A stretch of DNA of 64,000 nt, taken from an uncultured Bacteroidales bacterium (GTDB taxonomy: Bacteria; Bacteroidota; Bacteroidia; Bacteroidales; UBA3824). The DNA is taken from NCBI GenBank assembly GCA_937877455.1, contig CALFIU010000054.1, positions 1 to 64,000 of the forward strand, written 5' to 3'. Positions 58,028 to 64,000 of this stretch are shown in pieces (the stretch's first letter is position 1; each line of letters begins with the position of its first letter). The translations under genes were made by a program, and so were the position numbers. Below the pieces are notes generated by a model that did not search any database, was not told where the DNA came from, and saw only the letters and a program-made list of their open reading frames with translations.

Positions 58028-59179
58028 TTAATAGTTGATTGTTTCAGCCAATTCTGTTGCTTGTTTGTGAGTTTCTATAATGTCGTTGAGTGTGGGATTG
58101 GCTATGAATGACATTTTGTTAATTGTTTTTTCTATCAAGTTGCTCATTTGGAGAAATCCTATATTACCATCAAGGAATTTTTTTACAGCAACCTCATTTG
58201 CAGCGTTCATTGTGCATGGCATATTGCCACCTTGTTTTGCTGCATGCATTGCTATAGCAAGATTTGGAAAGTTGTTGAGGTCTGGTTTTTCAAATGTTAA
58301 TCCGTTGAGTGAGAAAAAATCTATTTTTGGAAAGTTACTTTTTAGTCGGCATGGAAACCCCAATGCGTATTGTATAGGCAGTCGCATATCAGGCATGCCC
58401 ATTTGCACTTTAACACTACCATCTTCAAATTGTACTCCGCTGTGTATCAAACTTTGCGGATGTATAAGAACTTCTATTTTTTCAACTGGTACGCTAAACA
58501 AGTGCATAGCCTCTATGGTTTCGAGACCTTTGTTCATAAGCGATGCACTATCTATTGTTACCTTTGCTCCCATGTGCCAATTTGGGTGTTTAAGTGCTTG
58601 TTCTTTAGTGGCTTTTTCGAGAAATTCTCTATTTTTTCCCCTAAATGGACCACCAGATGCGGTTAAAAGTATTTTTTCAATGTCGTTACCTTGTTCGCCC
58701 ATTAAACACTGAAAAATTGCAGAGTGTTCGCTATCTACAGGTATGATAGGAGCGTTGTTTTGACGAGATGTTTGTATAACGAGTTCACCAGCAGCCACAA
58801 GCGTTTCTTTATTTGCTAAAGCTACCATTTTGTGGTGTTCAAGTGCGTTTAGCGTTGGAATAAGCCCGCTGTAGCCCACAACAGCAGTTAAAACTATGTC
58901 TATGCTATCGTATTCTACCACGTGTTTAAGAGAATCTGCTCCAGCATATACTTTTATTGGGTAGTCTTTGAGTGCTTCTTTAAGGTCGATGTAGTGGTTT
59001 TCGTTGGCAATTACTACACAATTTGGTTTAAATTTTATTGCTTGTTTGGCTAACAATTGCCAATTGTTTGCAGCTGTTAGGATCTCCGTTTCAAATTTTT
59101 CGGGATGCTGTTCCATTACGTCAAGAGCTTGTGTCCCGATGCTTCCTGTGCTGCCTAATATTGCGATTCTTCTTTTCAT
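58028..59179 (-). CDS. dxr: 1-deoxy-D-xylulose-5-phosphate reductoisomerase
   Basis: A 383-residue MEP-pathway enzyme (IspC). NADPH-binding ILGSTGSIGTQALDVME starts the protein. Active-site loops IPVDSEHSAIFQCL, TASGGPFRGKN, HPNWHMGAKVTIDSASLMNK and MNAANEVAV are present. It makes 2-C-methyl-erythritol 4-phosphate, the substrate of IspD, encoded 5 kb away. It follows the M23 peptidase by 37 bp. Confidence 0.97.
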   Translation of the reverse strand: MKRRIAILGSTGSIGTQALDVMEQHPEKFETEILTAANNWQLLAKQAIKFKPNCVVIANENHYIDLKEALKDYPIKVYAGADSLKHVVEYDSIDIVLTAVVGYSGLIPTLNALEHHKMVALANKETLVAAGELVIQTSRQNNAPIIPVDSEHSAIFQCLMGEQGNDIEKILLTASGGPFRGKNREFLEKATKEQALKHPNWHMGAKVTIDSASLMNKGLETIEAMHLFSVPVEKIEVLIHPQSLIHSGVQFEDGSVKVQMGMPDMRLPIQYALGFPCRLKSNFPKIDFFSLNGLTFEKPDLNNFPNLAIAMHAAKQGGNMPCTMNAANEVAVKKFLDGNIGFLQMSNLIEKTINKMSFIANPTLNDIIETHKQATELAETINY

Positions 59180-59216
59180 TGCAAATGGTAATTTATGTTT
59201 TGCATTGGTAGTGCAA

Positions 59217-60059
59217 TTAATAAGCTATATAGTCCTCAGGGTTAATGGCAACGCCGTTGTGCCATAATTCAAAGTGAAGATGAGGCCCAGAGGTTAGTTC
59301 GCCGCTATTGCCTATTATGGCTATTGGTTCGCCAGCTTTCACTTTGTCGCCAACTTTTTTGAGTAGCGTACTATTATGTTTGTATATGCTTATGATATTG
59401 TCTTCGTGTTGAATTTGTATCGTATTGCCAGTGCCAAGACTCCAATCTGCAAGTGTAACAGTGCCGGGTAAAGTTGCAAGTATTGGTTCGTCTTCTTTTG
59501 CTACTATGTCTATGCCGAGGTGTTCTTTTGTATCAAATTTTGTGGTTATAACGCCTTTTACTGGCATAAAGAAATTAAGATTTTTAAACCTATCGTTTTC
59601 TATTTGATTATTTATCATTGCCAAAGTTTGAGCTTCTTCTTCTTCAATGAGCATACGTAGGATACTGTCGTGTTTCGACTTTGTAAAATCTACTTTTTGA
59701 CGGCTGAGTGTTGATGTGTCTTGTGTTTCGGTATAATTTTCAGGGTCGCGACCTTCCATTAGTAGCCTTATTCGTGAAAAATAATCTTGTCTTTGATTTA
59801 AAATATGTGCAATAGAATCGAGTTTGTCGGCACTTTCTGCCAATTGCTCTTTTAATGCTTTGTCTTTTGAACTTGGTAAAAATTGATTGAGTGGTGTATG
59901 TAGCAGAAAAAGTATTACAAACACCGTTATTATTATAAACAATCCACCAACGTAAGCAGCTATGTTAAGAGGAGTTATACTAAAACTTGTCTCTTCTTGG
60001 AGTGTTGTGTCGTTGTAGAGAATTATTCTAAATTTATTTTGTTTTTTCTTTTTTGCCAT
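59217..60059 (-). CDS. Membrane-anchored M23 (LytM-type) metallopeptidase
   Basis: A 280-residue protein. A membrane helix lies at about residues 30-52, then a short coiled coil (about 65-150), then the M23 domain: GVITTKFDTKEHLGIDIV (zinc His and Asp) and SGPHLHFELWHNG (His pair). It should cleave peptidoglycan cross-links or modulate wall hydrolysis. Both zinc ligand motifs are kept, so it looks active. The ATG lies about 3-7 nt from the predicted transcript start. Confidence 0.92.
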   Translation of the reverse strand: MAKKKKQNKFRIILYNDTTLQEETSFSITPLNIAAYVGGLFIIITVFVILFLLHTPLNQFLPSSKDKALKEQLAESADKLDSIAHILNQRQDYFSRIRLLMEGRDPENYTETQDTSTLSRQKVDFTKSKHDSILRMLIEEEEAQTLAMINNQIENDRFKNLNFFMPVKGVITTKFDTKEHLGIDIVAKEDEPILATLPGTVTLADWSLGTGNTIQIQHEDNIISIYKHNSTLLKKVGDKVKAGEPIAIIGNSGELTSGPHLHFELWHNGVAINPEDYIAY

Positions 60060-60067
60060 AATGGGTG

Positions 60068-60097
60068 CAAAGATAATGCTATTGTTCTTTTTTCAAA
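60068..60097 (-). promoter_or_regulatory. Promoter of the M23 peptidase-dxr pair
   Basis: On the minus strand: TTTG (60097-60094), 18-bp spacer, TATCTTTG (60075-60068). The start codon begins 8 nt past the -7 box, suggesting a leaderless or very short-leader mRNA. Confidence 0.55.
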
Positions 60098-60137
60098 AAA
60101 AGATTGTAGATAATTTTTTTTATAAAAAAAATATATC

Positions 60138-60145
60138 TACTTTTG
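60138..60145 (+). promoter_or_regulatory. -7 element of the cheR-cheB-GAF cluster
   Basis: TACTTTTG, perfect TAnnTTTG, 24 bp before the cheR ATG at 60169. The -33 region is only T-rich. Confidence 0.4.
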
Positions 60146-60168
60146 AAAAAACTATACTATAGTTGGCA

Positions 60169-61032
60169 ATGGAAATAGACCAAGTTGAAATATCGTTGTT
60201 AATCAAGACATTGAAAAACTGCGGTGGATACGATTTTTCAAATTATTCAGAGAAATCGTTCTGTCGTAGGGTGGAAAAGGTATTGATGGATAACAAAGTT
60301 GATATTTATACACTCGTTAATAGGCTCAAATTTGATCGTGTGTTTCTTGAAAAGGTAGTTAGAGATATAACCGTTAATACAACAGAACTTTTTAGAGACC
60401 CACAAACATGGCAAGCCATAAGGTATAGAATATTGCCGAGGTTGGCCAATAAAAACGAAATTTTAATTTGGCATGCAGGATGTTCTATCGGTATGGAGGT
60501 TTATAGTATGGAAATACTTCTCAACGAGTTAGGCTTACTTGAAAAGGCTAAGATATATGCTACTGATCTTAATACCGAAGTTCTTGAAACTGCAAGAAAA
60601 GGAGAATATAGTTATAGATACAAAGACGAGTATATTGATAATTTCACTAAGGCGTTGGTTGAAAATCCATTTAACTTTGAGGAAAAAAACGAAGTAAACG
60701 TCGATAAGTATTTTGACAGCAATCCGGCAAAAGATGTTTTTAAAGTTAAGCCTTTTTTACTCAATAAAACTATATTTTTAAAGCATGATCTTGTAACACA
60801 AGGAAATCCGTTTTGTGTAGGATACGATCTTATCCTTTGTCGCAATGTGTTGATATATTTTAATCACGATTTACAAAATAAAATATTCTGCGATTTTTGG
60901 AATTACCTCAACCACAATGGTTCGCTTGTTTTAGGCATACACGAGAGTATTCTTGGAACAATGGCTTTGCGATACGAAAAGAAAGGTTTTTTCTATATAA
61001 AGAAACCATTTGATACAATTAACCCAAAATGA
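60169..61032 (+). CDS. CheR-type protein methyltransferase
   Basis: A 287-residue SAM-dependent methyltransferase of the CheR family. The N-terminal domain has SNYSEKSFCRRVEKVLM and ITVNTTELFRDP. The SAM-binding loop is WHAGCSIGMEVYSMEILL (GxG and following acidic position) and the ribose acid is in IYATDLNTEVLE; the catalytic-region DLILCRNVLIYF is intact. CheR methylates glutamates of chemoreceptors; no receptor or CheA is in the window. I start at the ATG at 60169, not an earlier TTG. It leads a cluster with a second CheR-like and a CheB-like gene. Confidence 0.87.
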   Translation: MEIDQVEISLLIKTLKNCGGYDFSNYSEKSFCRRVEKVLMDNKVDIYTLVNRLKFDRVFLEKVVRDITVNTTELFRDPQTWQAIRYRILPRLANKNEILIWHAGCSIGMEVYSMEILLNELGLLEKAKIYATDLNTEVLETARKGEYSYRYKDEYIDNFTKALVENPFNFEEKNEVNVDKYFDSNPAKDVFKVKPFLLNKTIFLKHDLVTQGNPFCVGYDLILCRNVLIYFNHDLQNKIFCDFWNYLNHNGSLVLGIHESILGTMALRYEKKGFFYIKKPFDTINPK

Positions 61033-61039
61033 TTGACCG

Positions 61040-61873
61040 ATGGATTATCTTGCACCAATAGAAATGTCGCAATTCAGGAAAATAATCGCTACATTAAGAG
61101 ATGTACGAGATGTTGACTTGTCTGATTATGCAGTATCGCCATTGAAACACCGTTTTGAGAGAGTGATGCAGTTGCATGGTTATTTTTCTGCTGATAAACT
61201 TGTGGAAAAGATTATGCACGATGATGTTTTTGCCGACATCTTTCTTAAAGAGATTGCTACACCTGTAACAGAAATGTTTCGCGATCCACAGATGTGGGCA
61301 GAACTTGAAAATATTCTTTCGCGCCAAGATAAAGAAGGCAATCTAAAAATTTGGCTACCAGAAGTATGTGGCGATGAAGAACTATATTCACTTATGATAT
61401 TGCTTCAACGAACCAAACTTTTTCAACGTAGTGTGGTTTATGCTACGTGTGGCAACCAACGTGTGCTTGAAAATGTGCAAAGAGGTGCGGTAGAGATTAG
61501 AAAAATGGAAACAAATCAAGCCAATTTTAAACGTATGGATGAGAATGGCGATTTGTCACACTATTTTTCGCGAGTTGATAAGTTTGATATTTTTTCGGAT
61601 GATTTACTATCGGCTGTTGTTTTTTTGCAACATGATTTATTTCGTAAATCGCCTCCCGACAAAGGTTTTGATATTATCCTTTTTCGTAATAAGATGGTCA
61701 ATTATAGCATGAGGCTTAAATCGTTAGCGGTGGAGATAATGAACGATAGTCTTGCGCCAGGAGGTTTTTTTATTATAGGTGTTGGCGAAACACTTGAAAA
61801 TTGCGATAAACGGAAATATTTTAAACTTGTAAGTCGTACCGAAAATATTTTTCAAAAAATATCTATTGTCTAA
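61040..61873 (+). CDS. Degenerate CheR-like protein
   Basis: A 277-residue protein aligned along its length with the upstream CheR: SDYAVSPLKHRFERVMQLHG, TPVTEMFRDPQMW, and DIILFRNKMVNYS correspond. The SAM-binding block reads WLPEVCGDEELYSLMILL, where the AGCSxGEE pattern is lost, and the ribose-binding acid of ATD is replaced (VYATCGNQ). It therefore probably does not bind SAM well and may act as a binding partner or allosteric half of the upstream CheR. Seven bp separate them. Confidence 0.65.
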   Translation: MDYLAPIEMSQFRKIIATLRDVRDVDLSDYAVSPLKHRFERVMQLHGYFSADKLVEKIMHDDVFADIFLKEIATPVTEMFRDPQMWAELENILSRQDKEGNLKIWLPEVCGDEELYSLMILLQRTKLFQRSVVYATCGNQRVLENVQRGAVEIRKMETNQANFKRMDENGDLSHYFSRVDKFDIFSDDLLSAVVFLQHDLFRKSPPDKGFDIILFRNKMVNYSMRLKSLAVEIMNDSLAPGGFFIIGVGETLENCDKRKYFKLVSRTENIFQKISIV

Positions 61874-61922
61874 TTGACATTGGTATTTGGATTAAAATAA
61901 TGACAAAAAACTATTAATAACG

Positions 61923-62480
61923 ATGATGCACATAGTAATAGGAGGGTCGGCTGGAAGTTTTCAGTCAATAACGCAGATATTGGCAGCATTGCCAAAGACA
62001 TTTCCTTATCCTATATTTTTATGCCTTCATCGGCTTAAACATGTACGAAATGGTTTTGTTGAGGCTTTATCAATAAAGTCAAAACTTCCAGTTCTTGAAC
62101 CAAAAGATAAACAAGAATTTTTGCCTGGAAATGTTTATTTAGCACCAGCAAACTATCACATGTATCTTGAGTTTGGCAATACTTTTGCTTTAACAACAGA
62201 GGAAGTTGTAAACCATTCTCGGCCGTCAATTGATCTTACGTTCATGTCAGCGGCTTACACATTAAAAAACAACGTGTTGGGTATATTGCTTTCTGGTGCA
62301 AACAAAGATGGTGCTTTAGGTTTAAAAGCAATAAAAGATGCAGGCGGCAAGGTTATTGTACAATCTCCAGAAGAGTGTCAAGTAAAAACTATGACAACGG
62401 CTGCGATAAAGGTTACTTCTGTGGATCATATACTTTATACCCAACAGATTATTGATTATTTGTTAAGACTAAAAGAGTAA
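61923..62480 (+). CDS. Stand-alone CheB-type methylesterase domain
   Basis: A 185-residue CheB catalytic domain without the usual receiver domain. The triad is kept: Ser9 in IGGSAGS, His36 in LHRLKH and Asp129 in LLSGANKDGA. The segment SRPSIDLTFMSAAYT is the substrate-groove motif. Without a receiver it would be always active or controlled by another protein. It lies 49 bp after the second CheR gene and 6 bp before the GAF gene. Confidence 0.85.
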   Translation: MMHIVIGGSAGSFQSITQILAALPKTFPYPIFLCLHRLKHVRNGFVEALSIKSKLPVLEPKDKQEFLPGNVYLAPANYHMYLEFGNTFALTTEEVVNHSRPSIDLTFMSAAYTLKNNVLGILLSGANKDGALGLKAIKDAGGKVIVQSPEECQVKTMTTAAIKVTSVDHILYTQQIIDYLLRLKE

Positions 62481-62486
62481 AAGAGT

Positions 62487-63353
62487 ATGAAAAAATTTGA
62501 TAATGGTCAGAGATTTATAATAATATATTTGGTTATCTACTTGGTTTTTAGTTTTGTAGTTGGCCTTTCGGCTTTTGAGTATCTTGGTATTAAGTTTATT
62601 AAAATAAACTATTTGTTAGGTATTTATGTTGCTATATCTATTTGTGCCGCCATTTACATATATTTTTATACAGTAAAAATGTTTCGCCACGGGGATGAAC
62701 TCGAAGATAATATTAATCCCGAAACTGGAGAAGACGAAAGTAAAAAACGCGAACGTGAACGTCAACAAAAACTTGAAGATGCTACTCAACGTCGTAAAAA
62801 AGCTTTGGAAGAAAAAAAACGGCTTGAGTCTATTGTTTCTGAAATTAGTAACGGTCTTTCTAAGTCTGCAGATATAAACGAGTATTTTGATAAATTGTTG
62901 ATTAATATTTCTCAACCTTTTAAAACTGTTCAAGGTATAGCGTATGCCCTTAATTCAAAAACTAATAAGTTTGAAACAAAAAGTACTTATGCTTATTATA
63001 CCACAGAATCTTTTAAGGAGTTTGAATTAGGAGAGGGGATACCAGGTCAAGTAGCAAAAGATAAAAAAATTCTTTTGATGGAAAATATACCAGAGGATTA
63101 TATTCGTATTGTTTCTGGTTTAGGAACCGGTACACCCAAGTATTTGCTTGTTGTGCCAATTATTAGTCAAAACGAAACTATTGCCATTTTAGAGTTAGCA
63201 TCGTTTGAAAAAACAGATATTAACTTTGATAATTTTCTTAATATGCTTAACAATGCTATTAGTGGAGGAGTTGTTAATAAGTTAAGGGGCATTGGTTCAT
63301 CTATACATGATGAACAAAAATCAAGTCAACAATCAGAAAATAATAATAAGTGA
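62487..63353 (+). CDS. Two-helix membrane protein with cytoplasmic GAF domain
   Basis: A 288-residue protein. Two membrane helices (about 11-32 and 42-62) are followed by a charged coiled coil (about 80-115) and a GAF domain (about 125-275) with MENIPEDYIRIVSGLGTGTP. The motif IPxxYxxIxSGLG is shared with the GAF of the 770-residue sensor at 32.5-34.9 kb. It has no kinase or methyl-accepting domain. Its stop overlaps the ispD start. It may be the membrane sensor that the CheR/CheB pair modifies. Confidence 0.75.
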   Translation: MKKFDNGQRFIIIYLVIYLVFSFVVGLSAFEYLGIKFIKINYLLGIYVAISICAAIYIYFYTVKMFRHGDELEDNINPETGEDESKKRERERQQKLEDATQRRKKALEEKKRLESIVSEISNGLSKSADINEYFDKLLINISQPFKTVQGIAYALNSKTNKFETKSTYAYYTTESFKEFELGEGIPGQVAKDKKILLMENIPEDYIRIVSGLGTGTPKYLLVVPIISQNETIAILELASFEKTDINFDNFLNMLNNAISGGVVNKLRGIGSSIHDEQKSSQQSENNNK

Positions 63354-64000
63354 TGAAACGTGCTGCAATAATAGTGGCAGGTGGCAAGGGAACTCGTATG
63401 GGAGCAGATATTCCCAAACAATTTTTGCCAATAAATGGAGTTCCGATATTGTGTCTTACTGTTAGTAAATTTATTGATTTTGATCCAGAAATAACTATTT
63501 TTTTAGTATTGCCAACTTCGTTGATGGCCTATTGGCTACAAGTAAGTACACAATGGATACCCATTGATAGGTGTAAACTTATTCCTGGTGGTCAAGAACG
63601 TTTTTTTTCGGTTAAAAATGCAATTGATAATTTGCCAGATGATATTGATATTGTGGCAATTCACGATGGAGTAAGACCACTTGTTTCTGTAAATTGCATC
63701 GCTCGTTGTTTTACCGAAGCCACACTTAATGGTAATGCTGTGCCAGCAGTGGATGTGGTAGAAAGTTTAAGATTTGTTGATAGTAATGGTAGTCGTCCGT
63801 TGGATAGAAAAAGTGTTAAAATAATTCAAACACCGCAAGTTTTTATTACCGATGATATAAAAAAAGCATATCAACAACCTTATGATGAGCATTTTACTGA
63901 TGATGCTTCTGTTATGGAAAAATTTGGAAAAAAAATAAATTTGGCACAAGGAGAAAAACAAAACATAAAAATTACCACCTTTGACGACCTGCAATATGCA
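63353..64000 (+). CDS. ispD: 2-C-methyl-D-erythritol 4-phosphate cytidylyltransferase, cut by window end
   Basis: The first 216 codons of a CTP-dependent cytidylyltransferase, open at base 64000 with no stop; the family is about 225-235 residues, so little is missing. CTP-binding AIIVAGGKGTRMGADIPKQF, VAIHDGVRPLVS, and the later IIQTPQVFI and FTDDASVMEKFG are typical. It converts MEP, the product of Dxr encoded nearby, to CDP-ME. It overlaps the GAF gene (TGATG). Confidence 0.95.
   Translation, partial: MKRAAIIVAGGKGTRMGADIPKQFLPINGVPILCLTVSKFIDFDPEITIFLVLPTSLMAYWLQVSTQWIPIDRCKLIPGGQERFFSVKNAIDNLPDDIDIVAIHDGVRPLVSVNCIARCFTEATLNGNAVPAVDVVESLRFVDSNGSRPLDRKSVKIIQTPQVFITDDIKKAYQQPYDEHFTDDASVMEKFGKKINLAQGEKQNIKITTFDDLQYA

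Noticed and set aside
60169..62480. Reading the CheR/CheB genes as a normal chemotaxis operon
   Set aside because: No CheA, CheW, CheY or receptor gene is in the window, CheB lacks its receiver domain and one CheR is degenerate.

Overview
The window is a chromosomal segment of an AT-rich Bacteroidota bacterium, most likely order Bacteroidales. Three things point there. Many genes have the Bacteroidota promoter -7 element (TAnnTTTG) with a T-rich/TTG -33 element about 20 bp upstream, and few have a Shine-Dalgarno sequence. The succinate:quinone oxidoreductase is a type-B three-gene set. Type IX secretion is represented by PorX and by a protein with a C-terminal sorting domain. A Na+/H+ pyrophosphatase of the K+-dependent type and a fumarate reductase-type complex suggest an anaerobic, energy-conserving lifestyle. 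No rRNA, phage, insertion sequence or CRISPR array is visible; one tRNA (Asn) is present. The genus cannot be decided from the sequence.

Layout. 1-6 kb: periplasmic thioredoxin-like protein, sdh/frd CAB operon, a T9SS cargo protein and YraN. 6-12 kb: a glycan block with a Wzy-like polymerase and four glycosyltransferases. 12-15 kb: two unknown membrane proteins, bactofilin, an AtpZ-like protein without the rest of an ATP synthase, and FolK. 15-24.4 kb: ABC-F protein, DUF2752 and GYF/CD225 proteins, homoserine dehydrogenase, universal stress protein, and a TetR-PorX-TsaE-alanine dehydrogenase run. 24.4-25.1 kb: a long spacer with one or two unlisted tiny ORFs and a strong terminator. 25-32.5 kb: pyrophosphatase, then the DUF177-rpmF-fabH-accB-accC-trpS operon. 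32.5-36.3 kb: a large sensor with no output domain and a PfkB kinase. 36.4-40.7 kb: tRNA-Asn, then a four-gene minus-strand operon (degenerate Rieske-like lipoprotein, RNA methyltransferase, radical SAM/SPASM enzyme, radical-SAM-associated lipoprotein), diverging from a very Lys/Glu-rich secreted protein. 40.8-47.3 kb: C1 peptidase, FabG, FtsX, GDP-fucose synthesis (gmd-fcl) and AroB. 47.4-52.9 kb: a string of mostly unknown, heavily overlapping envelope genes around YidD, ending in a leucine-rich-repeat protein. 53-58 kb: GreA with a structured leader, HIT protein, UppP, PanC-PanD, and WcaF/WcaE-like genes. 58-64 kb: Dxr, an M23 peptidase, a CheR-CheR'-CheB-GAF cluster without any chemotaxis kinase or receptor in the window, and IspD cut by the window end.

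How they fit together. Much of the window serves the envelope: GDP-fucose synthesis, glycosyltransferases, polymerase, WcaF acetyltransferase and UppP support surface glycan assembly; Dxr and IspD feed isoprenoid (undecaprenyl) synthesis; FabG, FabH and AccBC make fatty acids; FtsX, the M23 peptidase and bactofilin act on wall and shape. The most unusual material is the radical SAM/lipoprotein pair, the stand-alone CheR-CheR'-CheB-GAF module with a possibly related output-less sensor 26 kb away, the promoter-terminator leader of greA, and a 42-residue acidic peptide gene before its own terminator.
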